Of a stretch of DNA of 64,000 bases, positions 52,936-62,198 are shown in pieces. The stretch spans positions 2,841,898 to 2,905,897 of the forward strand of contig OX123199.2 in NCBI GenBank assembly GCA_944739405.2. The letters are read 5' to 3'. The notes under the pieces were generated by a model, which saw only the letters and a program-made list of their open reading frames with translations, did no database searches and was not told the origin of the DNA. Positions within the stretch are counted from its first letter, which is position 1. Every line of letters starts with the position of its first letter. The stretch comes from Euclidia mi (Eukaryota > Arthropoda > Insecta > Lepidoptera > Erebidae). The translations under genes were made by a program, and so were the position numbers.

Positions 52936-54735
52936 CGTTCCAGAGGTTAATCATAATCAAGATTTTCATTCGATTTAAAGACTGACGAAGATTTCCTTAT
53001 CATAATTAAGACAGAGCCAAAACGTGACGCGTTTAGGTTTAGTGATGTGTGAGTCTCACGCCTGTATCCCCGAAGGGTGTAGGCACGAGAGAGATTATAA
53101 TGCAAGAATTTAACATGGTTTTAGGACGGCTTAAGAGTGTTGGTGAAATTTCCTTGAAATTTTTTTCACAGGTTTTTGTGTGACAGTGGAGATAGATTAT
53201 TAATGGATTGAAACATTTATTGTTTCACACTTATTAAAATAATAGGTTCATATCAACAATGTGGGTACAGACAAAGGGATCTTTTCGATGTATTAGCATA
53301 CAAGTCTTAATCACATATCATTGTTTACCAACATCTGTTCACATTTAGTTCTGTTATTAGTAAATAATTTCATGTCGATGAAAAATGTCGCAGGAGATTT
53401 GGATAATTCTGCTTTTTGCAAAACGATGTCGGTCGCTTAAAAACCCTTATAGTATTTGTAATAATTATGCTGAAACGAAACAATACTTAGTGAGTTAAAA
53501 AGGCTCTGCACATATAACAGTTTTGATCCCAATAAGAACATCAGTGCATCTTGGGAGGCCTTCCTCTGCTGCGAGCTCCATTGCGTGGCCATCAATCCAA
53601 ACGTTAAAGGAATGTTGATATCTAATTAGTTTAATTAGTTAAGTTGTAGGAGTCTTGCAGCTCGTACTTGGTGCCGGGTAAGTAGGAAACCTGGCATAAC
53701 CTTATGTGTTACCGAGCGGGGAACGAAGAACACTTTAAAATGGTTTACCTGTTCGTCGCAGCATATTAAAATAATAGATAGTAGTTTGTAAACAGATGAA
53801 GCCGTTTTAAAGACTAGACTAGAAACTATGCCTAAGACGTATTTAAATTTAAAATTGTGCATGTATATCAATACTCAAGTTCTCCAAAAATCATTTTACC
53901 AACGATTAAGTAACCAACTGCTAAAATTACACAATAGCTTTAACGGGGATCGTTTTTCCTGTTCACCACAGCTGCCATTTGAATGTAATGAGTGAGTAAT
54001 ATGACAAGTATACGCTTACAACATCATAAGACTTATACTTGTAAAAAATTTGACACAATCTTTTTATAATATACTATAAGGCAGCAAAGGTATGAAGGTG
54101 CGTTTAAGTTGATATTCTTTTAGCAGAAAATCAACTTATTTTAGTAGGGTTAAAGTAGCGATTTAAGCCTTGACGACAGAAAAAGTTTAAATGAACTTGT
54201 AACGAAATACAAGTATAGAGTTAAAAATAAATCTACTGACCCAATGTGAAAGATAGTTGAAAGTTTGGCTACCAGAAGGCGCTATAAGGTTGTTGTCTAT
54301 TATTATTTCGAATGTAAATTATTTTGGTGTGGTTGTTGAACCATTTCGTTTTCTTTCTGAGATGTATATCGATGGTGAAAATGTGGTGCTTTTTAAAGAG
54401 GAAAGAAAGTTGAATAGTTCTAAAAGAAATTATTTTTGGACATTTCTTTTTCTCGGGTGATATTTGGCATGGTTACGAAAGAGAATGTCGATAGAATGAA
54501 GGATTTCTTTAAAAGATTGTGGGTGAGTCAAAATCTTGCATCATCTCACGACAATGCTGCATAACTTAAATTTTTTGATAAAATTTGATTTGACATGGTC
54601 TCAAGGCTACGCCGTGAATCTTATAATTAGATCAAAATTACGTAAAAATTCAGTATTTATGTTGGAAGAGACAGATATGTTGCGACTGTCAATTTTAGCG
54701 CCGTCTTATCGGAACTTGATAGTAGAGTTCACATC
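52936..54735. other. Unassigned stretch
   Basis: A reverse SINE tail is seen at 53,050-53,095. Open frames at 53,635-53,871 (minus), 54,257-54,460 and 54,536-54,751 have no recognisable domain and no promoter or splice context, so I do not call genes. Confidence 0.35.
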
Positions 54736-54739
54736 ACAA

Positions 54740-54990
54740 AAAAAGCAGTGATAGCCTAGTGCACAGATCGCTAAACTGCTACGCAGGGTCTGGTCTCGGG
54801 TTCGAATCCATGGCGATCACCGATGACTTTTCGTAGTTAAATGTGTTTTAAATTGTTAATTATCGTTTGCTAAACGATGAAGGAAAACATTATGAGGAAA
54901 CCTGTATGTCTGAGTCATACTGTTTTCGAAGGACATTTAGTGTCTGCTAACCCGCACTTGGCCAACATGGGGAAAAAGTAGTAGGGTAGA
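54740..54990 (+). repeat. tRNA-derived SINE
   Basis: 'gtgatagcctagtgcacaga' with 'cgggttcgaatccatggcga' (boxes A and B), then 'tgacttttcgtagtt', 'gaggaaacctgtatgtctga' and 'acccgcacttggccaaca'. Same family as the interrupted SINE at 32,312-32,885. Confidence 0.65.
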
Positions 54991-55014
54991 AATACCTTTC
55001 TAGTCAAATGATAC

Positions 55015-55210
55015 ATACATAGACTCACGCCTGTTTCCCCGAAGGGGTAGGCAGAGGTATATTAAACGTCCACTTTTCGCCAGTGTTTTGATCCTACGTA
55101 ATAGGTGGCGAGCCTATTGCCGCTTATCGGGATATTTTGTTTGCCAGAGCCTCGTCCGTTGATCGGCAGGTGCACCACTTGCAGGTGAGGTTGGCTTGGG
55201 ACCCTAAGTT
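55015..55210 (-). repeat. Reverse SINE 3' part
   Basis: 'actcacgcctgtttccccga' with 'aggggtaggcagagg' is the reverse complement of the shared RTE/SINE tail. 'ccacttttcgccagtgt' and 'gtaataggtggcgagcctat' continue the reversed body seen in the SINE at 8,456. Confidence 0.5.
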
Positions 55211-55254
55211 CTTGGTGGGAACCCTATGCACCCAGTCAAATGATTAAACGCACA

Positions 55255-55560
55255 GTTTGAGTAATGTCTTTCGACCGATTCCGGCCAACTGCACGGGACC
55301 TATTATAGTGCATAAGTGTGTGTGCAAACATATTAACTCATATTCCCACAGGATGCCACAAGCGACAGACATTGGGCGCAAGACTAACGCTTAACGTGCT
55401 TTCCGAGGCACGGGGGTGCTACACCGTCAACTCCAACTTTGAACTTCTATTGTATAACTCCTAACAGAAAAACCCGATATCACTTTTTGTTTGACCAAGG
55501 AATCGAACACGATACCTCATGATCCACAGTCGCTTACTACCGCAGGTCCACAGAGGCATT
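55255..55560 (-). repeat. Reverse tRNA-like SINE remnant
   Basis: 'gcttaacgtgctttccgagg' plus 'cacggggg' and 'gaccaaggaatcgaacacga' reverse-complement to SINE body and box-B-like sequence. The copy is diverged and its ends are not clear. Confidence 0.4.
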
Positions 55561-56679
55561 CAACTTTACTCCGGTGACGCAACGAGTTGGTTGTTTGTAA
55601 AGTTTTCCGTCACTAGCCAAAGGTAATAATTGGCTTCACGTATTTTTATTTTCCTAAGATGGCAATTACGACACCCAAGGAATGAAATGTGGTAGTGAGT
55701 GCCTATTTTTATCTGTCACCACAGGAAAAATTATTACATTTTATTTTTATGTTTGCGTTGGATTTGGTTGTCGCGTGCCGCTAAAAGTTGCGTATTGTAT
55801 ACGATTGACGTATACGTCAATCTTTAGCGTCATGGGAGGGCAAAGACCGGCACAAAGTGATATGTTTGCGATGTGACCGGCAGTTTGTCTGCGAGAGTGC
55901 TGGTAATAGCTTTGCAGTTGTAATGTGGTGGTGACGTGGTTGCCATACGTGCTTAATAGTAACGGCAAAATGTGGTCCGTATAGATTGAACTATTAACTT
56001 TCATACAGTTTAATTATTAGTGACCCTTGTGTTATGGTTTTGGCCGGTTGGTAAAGTTGCTGTGGTACGTATGAATCTAAATTTATGTAATAAAGCTGAA
56101 GAGTTTGTTTGTTTGGTTGAACGCGCTAATCTCAGGAACTACTGATCCGATCTGCATGCTATTTTTGTGTTGGATAGGTTATCTACTGAGAAAGGCTATA
56201 GGCTATATAACATCACGCTATATGCTACAGGATAGGACCAGTAGGCTTAAATTGCGCGGGTGAAATCGCGGACTCAGCTAGTTGTTTATTAGAATCTCGA
56301 TTGTTATCGTTCCAAAGCTTATTTCAAAGAATATGTCAACAATTCATAGGATATATTTTATTAGAGAAAAATGTTATACGAAAACGTTAATAATTTTGCA
56401 CAAACAAAAATAAGCAATTATTATTTAGTTATTATGTAAATAAAAAGGAACAAGTTACTTGATGATAATCGATTTTAAACTTTTGCAATTTGTATATATC
56501 ATACAATTTTATTGAAACGGGTCTCATTCGCGATATTTAATTAATTTAAGGTATAAATACCTCTGTTTTACCGAGTTTTTCGACACACAAAACAAATGAC
56601 GTCTAGACACTGATAAGCTGGATTCCATGTTGTAGTAATTCTGTATACTTTCTCGGTTGAAATGTTTGTGTTTTTTTTT
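55561..56679. other. Unassigned stretch with a repeat tail
   Basis: No gene. At 56,150-56,290 phrases such as 'ctataggctatataacatcac' and 'gcgcgggtgaaatcgcgg' plus 'actcagctagttg' are common ends of lepidopteran repeats. Confidence 0.35.
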
Positions 56680-56935
56680 TCAAGCGCTTCATGTACTATC
56701 CTGGAGTAATAGTGACGATCAGTAGTGACCTTTGGTTGATGCAATTCGATCCAGTGGTTTCAACCATTCTCAACAAATGTTCTGCTATGGCAGACTTGTT
56801 AATTTGTCGGTTTTTACAGCTGCGATATGTCTCTTGACCTTTTCAGCGATGGTTCGTTTGGGCTGTCCGATATAGGAATTACCACACCTGCATACAATAT
56901 CTAAATTGATAAATTCAAAAAACGGATTTATTACA
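56680..56935 (-). pseudogene. Penelope-like element GIY-YIG endonuclease fragment
   Basis: The minus strand encodes CRCGNSYIGQPKRTIAEKVK followed by RHIAAVKTDK. After a frame change it encodes RHYYSRIVHEAL, the order of blocks in the GIY-YIG nuclease that ends Penelope-like ORFs. The RT is absent. At least one frameshift is present, so this is a relic. Confidence 0.6.
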
Positions 56936-57118
56936 TTATATTATTTTCTTTTTTTATATTTTGGTATGTAATGTAAAAAAATCCTTAAACTAATAAATAA
57001 TTACACCCAATACTATGATATCAGAAGATCGAAGGGGAGGGAGGGTCACTTTGCAATTAATTATCAGCATTTATTTTTTGCTTGATATTTCGATTCCAGA
57101 AGTATCAATTAACGTAAG

Positions 57119-57618
57119 TGGTAGCGCCATCTACCTTCCTATCTACAACTAATCGCATCAACATGAATCGTTCCACGCTTGTCTAGTGCGAGCGATATCA
57201 TATTTCCGTCCCTCTCTTTCCCTCTCCCTGGAGGAGGCACTGCCTTGCGCCTTTTTTCGTCGCCGCGATCGTGAACGCGACGGACAGTCTCGAACATTTC
57301 TCCCGCTGAGAACGCCGTCTCGATACCGCTCCGCGCCGCGCCGCTGTATGTGATTTTGCCGCTTCCACCAAGGAAAACCCGCTCGTGAGTGCTAGTGAAA
57401 ACAAGCAGCTGCATCGCGTAACCACCAGGAAGGCAAGAAACGAAGAAGGCTGAATAAGGTAAGTGCCTTCCATCCTGGAAATATCCTATACTCCCGTATC
57501 CATCTCCTCTTCCCTTATTCCCTCCTAGGCGGCTAAGAACCGCTATCCTCTCTATACAGTCCATTAATCCTTCCCAAGTCGCCTAGAACCTAACCGGTTT
57601 CGGCACCACGCCATACCA
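57119..57618. repeat. BEL/Pao 5' LTR
   Basis: This 500-bp repeat starts TGGTAGCGCC and ends CATACCA. Its copy at 60,847-61,346 appears identical wherever I compared it. Eight T residues follow the CA in both copies, so the exact end may be a few bases later. Long minus-strand frames inside each LTR are chance. Confidence 0.85.
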
Positions 57619-57625
57619 TTTTTTT

Positions 57626-57643
57626 TGGTCCTTCGAGCCGGAT
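57626..57643 (+). promoter_or_regulatory. Primer-binding site, tRNA-Tyr type
   Basis: TGGTCCTTCGAGCCGG follows the 5' LTR. Its complement ends ...TCGAAGGACCA, the 3' end expected of insect tRNA-Tyr, whose 5' end is CCTTCGA. This would prime minus-strand DNA. Confidence 0.6.
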
Positions 57644-57897
57644 TCATTTACGTTTTATACGTTATACCGCTATACCTAGGCAGTTATAGCACCTAGCTAT
57701 ACTCCTAATAGATTAACATAACCGTCACATGGTTATTTCCGCCCGCATTAGTAGGTAAACTTTTATGTAGCTACCTACTTATTAAATTATTATTTCTGCA
57801 ACTATCATAGTTGTCTTATAAATCTCATATTTCAATCAACTTTTATTTCCTCAGCTCTAAAGTGTTGCCTAATTAGCCTACTTAGGTAAAATAATAA

Positions 57898-59307
57898 GGG
57901 TTCTTTCAACCGAGACAAAACCAAAACCAGAATGGTTTCTTCAATGGCGTCTTCCAACAACCGAACAGGATACAACAAGGTTTCCAGGGTTTCTTCAATC
58001 CAAACCGAAACCAAAGACCGGTGATGAACCAGCGACCCCCTCAAGAAAATGTATACGTAGTGGTCGAAGAAGATAGGGGAGGAAATGTGAACTTCCAAAG
58101 ACCGAATCAAGGGAATGGGTTCCAACCAAATCAAGGGAATGGTGGAATGTTCTTTAATGAGAACCAACCATTCCCGCCATTCCAGCCGAATGGAAAACAA
58201 AGGTTGAATAAATCGCGAAATAGTAATAATAACTCAGTCCCTAATCCACAATCTTACGTAACATGTTCGGAATCTAATAGTAATAATTCACAGAAGTGTC
58301 TGTGCAGTAATATAGTGCACGACCATTACTATAAGTGTCCCACCTTTAATGATTTAAATCCAATTGCTCGTTTTAAAAGCGTAAAAGATAACAAAGCTTG
58401 CATTAATTGCTTAAGCATAAAACATAAAACGAGTAATTGTTCCAGTAGAACGAGATGTCGCACGTGTAAACAAAAACATCATACACTGTTACATTTGGAT
58501 AAAAATAACCGGTTGTCAAGCCAATCCGCTAACCTTGACACACTCGCGCCGCAGGTGCAGCATACCACGGTAGCTGCGCCTTCCGCGTCTGAGGGCGAAG
58601 TATCGTTGTGTATGACATCCATTGCGCGGGCGACGCGCACGCGAGGACGGCACTCGCGCATCTATAATGATCCGCGCAGGGCCAAAACGCAGTGTACGGC
58701 GTCTAACACGGTACTGTTGGCGACAGCGCAAGTTATCGTATATGATGTTAATGGGTCGCCGCACATGGTACGTTGTCTGCTAGATAGCGCATCTCAGACC
58801 AATCTAATAACATTGGAATGCTTCAAACGCCTCGGATTATGGAATAATTTTAAAAATACTAACTCAACCGTCAAAGGGATAGGCGGATCAGAAAGGCATT
58901 GCAGGGGTTCCGTAGATGTTAAAATACATTCGCGTTTTAATAGGGACATTAATTTTAACATTTCTTCGCTTATCGTGGAACGTATTACAGACACGTTGCC
59001 AAACGCTAATGTAGACGTAGCATCACTCACTCATCTCGAATCATTGCCGTTAGCCGACGCGGAGTTTGCGAATCCGGCAGGCATTGATCTTTTGATCGGA
59101 GCTTCAATATTTCCGCACTTGCTACTAACTAACATAATTCGTAGTGAGCGATATGATTTACCGCCCGCTATTGAGACGGTACTTGGGTATGTGATTATGG
59201 GTACCGTACCTACGTTACATACTTCTCATTGTATAAAGTCTTGTTGTTGTTCTGCTCTTCAAGAGATCAAGGTGGGTGCTAAAACTGTGTGTAAGATAAA
59301 GCACTAA
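57898..59307 (+). CDS. BEL/Pao Gag C-terminus with aspartic protease
   Basis: The frame is open from 57,898 after stops. The first ATG is at 58,024. It begins with an Asn/Gln/Phe-rich low-complexity region (FNPNRNQ and GNGFQPNQGN types). Next comes the BEL/Pao zinc-knuckle pair KACINCLSIKHKTSNC and RCRTCKQKHHTLLH, then the protease core VRCLLDSASQTNLIT (catalytic Asp in LLDS), TVKGIGG, and IDLLIGASIFP. The N-terminal capsid part of Gag is absent, so the start is a product of deletion. The frame ends at TAA 59,305-59,307 just before the minisatellite. A splice acceptor-like 'tttatttcctcag' lies at 57,842. Confidence 0.75.
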   Translation, partial: GFFQPRQNQNQNGFFNGVFQQPNRIQQGFQGFFNPNRNQRPVMNQRPPQENVYVVVEEDRGGNVNFQRPNQGNGFQPNQGNGGMFFNENQPFPPFQPNGKQRLNKSRNSNNNSVPNPQSYVTCSESNSNNSQKCLCSNIVHDHYYKCPTFNDLNPIARFKSVKDNKACINCLSIKHKTSNCSSRTRCRTCKQKHHTLLHLDKNNRLSSQSANLDTLAPQVQHTTVAAPSASEGEVSLCMTSIARATRTRGRHSRIYNDPRRAKTQCTASNTVLLATAQVIVYDVNGSPHMVRCLLDSASQTNLITLECFKRLGLWNNFKNTNSTVKGIGGSERHCRGSVDVKIHSRFNRDINFNISSLIVERITDTLPNANVDVASLTHLESLPLADAEFANPAGIDLLIGASIFPHLLLTNIIRSERYDLPPAIETVLGYVIMGTVPTLHTSHCIKSCCCSALQEIKVGAKTVCKIKH

Positions 59308-59312
59308 TTAGC

Positions 59313-59555
59313 TATGCTATGCTATGCTGCGCTATGCTGCGCCATGCTGCGCTATGCTGCGCTATGCTGCGCCATGCTGCGCTATGCTGCGCCATGCTGC
59401 GCTATGCTGCGCCATGCTGCGCTATGCTGCGCCATGCTGCGCTATGCTGCGCTATGCTGCGCTATGCTGCGCTATGCTGCGCTATGCTGCGCTATGCTGC
59501 GCTATGCTACGCTATGCTAAGCTACGCTACGCTACACTATACTATACTACACATC
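59313..59555. repeat. 10-bp minisatellite (CTATGCTGCG)n
   Basis: About 20 units alternate between 'ctatgctgcg' and 'ccatgctgcg' and decay into 'ctacg' and 'ctata' at the right. Because the period is 10 and the unit lacks stops, all three plus frames are open with the same cycling peptide. The three overlapping frames are therefore not genes. It sits where the RT N-terminus should be. Confidence 0.9.
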
Positions 59556-59589
59556 CGCTTTGTATATAGATGACATTGCCTAATGTCAT

Positions 59590-60665
59590 ACCCGCTCCGC
59601 TAGCAATTTCGCTTTGTGAAGAGCTCATTCAGCTCTTCAAGTGAGGCCAGTTTGATCTTGTCAAATGGACAAGTAACTGTAAGGAGGTTCTCGCACGCGT
59701 ACCAGGTTCTCATAAAGCTTCTCCAGACATTGAGTTTGAGAAGTCTGTTCCGCATAAGGTTCTCGGTTTACGCTGGGACAAATCCTGCGATAGTTTTCGG
59801 TTTGACGTCTCACCACCAGATGATAAGTGCGCCAAGCGCACTATGCTGTCCACAGTGGCTCGACTATGGGACATAATGGGTTTGTGGCTCCCACAATTTT
59901 GTACGCCAAGCTCTTGATCAAGGAGCTTTGGCTATCAAAGTGTGAGTGGGATGAAACACCCCCTGACCATATTGTCGCCGCTTGGGGCCACTTTTGTATT
60001 GAGCTTACCGCGCTCAATCAAATTACTATTCCGCGTCATCTTGGGTTGGTAGATGGATGTACCGTTAACTTAATAGGTTTCGCTGACGCCAGCGAGCGTG
60101 CTTACGGCGGAGTCGTATATCTGCAAGTCCGCATTGGTTCTAACTACTCGGTGCAGTTAGTTTGTGCCAAGTCTAAGGTCTCGCCTGTTAAAACCGTTTC
60201 AGTTGCGAGACTGGAGTTGTGCGCGGCCCTTCTGCTGTCTCAGTGGCTCCGCAAGGTTCAAGACAAAGTTTTGCCCCACTACTCTATTAATAAATATAGG
60301 CATTTTCCGACTCCAAAGTAGTGCTCGCTTGGATTCATTCTTCTCCTCATCGCTGGCAGACTTTTGTCGCCAACCGCGTTAGTAAATTGATTGAACTTGT
60401 TCCCGCCACTTGTTTCAATCACGTCGCGGGTTATCATACTCGTCTTCAGGAAGAACTCTCCATAGATCATATTGACTGAAAGTTTATTCCACCAGCATCA
60501 CCACATTTCGGTGGATGTTGGGCAAGCCTGGTCAAAGTAAGTAAAACGCATCTCTTCAAAGTTATAGGTCAGCAGATCCTCTCTTACGAAGAGCCTTTAA
60601 CTGTCCTTGCACAAGTCGAGGCACTGATCAACTCGCGTCCGCTTCCAACTCAGTGAGATCTAGCC
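59590..60665 (+). pseudogene. BEL/Pao pol remnants: RT end, RNase H, integrase end
   Basis: Shifting frames encode VLGLRWDKSCDSFRFDV (RT thumb region), LYAKLLIKELWLSKCEWDE, and the RNase H block FADASERAYGGVVYLQV followed by VSVARLELCAALLLSQW. After frame changes near 60,300 come SDSKVVLAWIHSS and WQTFVANRV. A deletion then joins this to the integrase end FIPPASPHFGG with ALINSRPLPT. The RT catalytic box and most of the integrase are missing, and stops occur at about 59,641 and 60,320. Confidence 0.7.
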
Positions 60666-60831
60666 TGAGGTTGGACCTACCTCTTAGTTTAAGTATTTAG
60701 TTAGTAGTTTTCGCTAAAGTTAATTTAGATTAATTTATTGTCATATCGCTGTCTTAGCCTATTGATGGGTTATGCGGTAGTACACCCAACGTAGCTAAGT
60801 TCAATTCTATTTTCTTTAAAGGCAACCCTTT

Positions 60832-60846
60832 AGGGCCGGGGGGATA
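60832..60846 (+). promoter_or_regulatory. Polypurine tract
   Basis: 'agggccggggggata' lies directly before the 3' LTR, where plus-strand priming of LTR elements occurs. It is purine-rich except for two C residues and a T. Confidence 0.5.
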
Positions 60847-61346
60847 TGGTAGCGCCATCTACCTTCCTATCTACAACTAATCGCATCAACATGAATCGTT
60901 CCACGCTTGTCTAGTGCGAGCGATATCATATTTCCGTCCCTCTCTTTCCCTCTCCCTGGAGGAGGCACTGCCTTGCGCCTTTTTTCGTCGCCGCGATCGT
61001 GAACGCGACGGACAGTCTCGAACATTTCTCCCGCTGAGAACGCCGTCTCGATACCGCTCCGCGCCGCGCCGCTGTATGTGATTTTGCCGCTTCCACCAAG
61101 GAAAACCCGCTCGTGAGTGCTAGTGAAAACAAGCAGCTGCATCGCGTAACCACCAGGAAGGCAAGAAACGAAGAAGGCTGAATAAGGTAAGTGCCTTCCA
61201 TCCTGGAAATATCCTATACTCCCGTATCCATCTCCTCTTCCCTTATTCCCTCCTAGGCGGCTAAGAACCGCTATCCTCTCTATACAGTCCATTAATCCTT
61301 CCCAAGTCGCCTAGAACCTAACCGGTTTCGGCACCACGCCATACCA
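60847..61346. repeat. BEL/Pao 3' LTR
   Basis: This copies 57,119-57,618 at a constant offset of 3,728 bp with no difference seen. It is followed by eight T residues and unrelated sequence. Confidence 0.85.
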
Positions 61347-61353
61347 TTTTTTT

Positions 61354-61741
61354 TGACATTTTGTCACACATTTTGTCGAAAATTAGTTATATACATCATT
61401 GGATTCAGAATTTTACGCTCTATCAATTGGTATTATTGAAAAAATTCTATCGTTAAAAAAAATCCCTTACATATTCAAAATTATGTAACGGGTCTGAATC
61501 GTGTTAATAAACGAAAAGAAAGATGAAATACCTTTCTATTTGTCCCGACGTTTCGGCATGGGTTACACCAGCCGTGGCCACGAGATGACTGATGTTCGTC
61601 AGCGCTGCCTCCGAGAAGTGCGGGTTTTGGAACCTACCCTCACTTGGTCTTCACAATTATTAACATTACTAGCTGCTGCCCGCGACGTCGTCTGCGGGAA
61701 CGCTATACACAGCACCTAACTATTAAATAAATACCTACGAT
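61354..61741. other. Unassigned stretch
   Basis: AT-rich to 61,500, then an open frame to 61,719 with no recognisable domain ('gacgtttcggcatgggttac' resembles a LINE or Penelope piece but is too short to assign). Confidence 0.3.
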
Positions 61742-61755
61742 TATACCTTTTAAAA

Positions 61756-61966
61756 AATACGCGGCGGCGATAGCCCAGTGGTGTATGTAACGGACTGCCG
61801 AGACCATGGTCTTGGGTTCGATCCCCAGCTACCCCGGGCACACACCTATGACTTTCTAGGCTCGCCCCCTATTACATTGGGACCGAAATATATCTGGCGA
61901 AGTGTGGGTGTGTAATACACCTCTGCCTACCCCTTCGGGGATAAAAGGCGTGAAGATATGAGAAGA
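61756..61966 (+). repeat. tRNA-derived SINE with 14-bp target duplication
   Basis: TATACCTTTTAAAA flanks it at 61,742-61,755 and 61,967-61,980. The head 'ggcgatagcccagtggtgta' and box B 'gggttcgatccccagct' are followed by 'tgcctaccccttcggggata' and 'aaaggcgtga'. The perfect duplication marks a fairly young copy. Confidence 0.85.
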
Positions 61967-62198
61967 TATACCTTTTAAAATAACATTCACTTACCCGTTT
62001 CTTCTTTATATTTCATACCTGCAGAAAGTGTAGTAACAGAGGGAGACTGTCTTTTGTAAAGTTGACCTTTAAAAAGTGCTGATTTTCAGCCTGCTTTGAA
62101 TAAATGACTTTATGGTGATTCTGCTGAATTAAGTCATAAGTTATGACTTAAGCAGATGGAGAAAATAAGGAATATATAACAGGGTAAAATACATACTT

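Larger units (their letters stand above)
57119..61346 (+). mobile_element. BEL/Pao LTR retrotransposon, internally deleted
   Basis: Two apparently identical LTRs bound an interior of about 3.2 kb, much shorter than the usual 5 kb or more. The interior carries a tRNA-type primer-binding site, a Gag C-terminus with zinc knuckles fused to an aspartic protease, a minisatellite in place of the RT N-terminus, broken RT/RNase H and integrase pieces, and a purine tract. I could not find a matching target duplication at the outer ends. Intact LTRs with a ruined interior suggest a non-autonomous derivative moved by relatives, or recent LTR homogenisation. Confidence 0.8.

Noticed and set aside
57139..57564. 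141-residue minus-strand ORF, repeated at 60,867-61,292
   Set aside because: It lies wholly inside the two identical LTRs, shows no domain, and its duplication reflects the LTR, not a gene family.
59314..59573. Three overlapping plus-strand ORFs
   Set aside because: They are produced by the stop-free 10-bp minisatellite and have no independent coding evidence.
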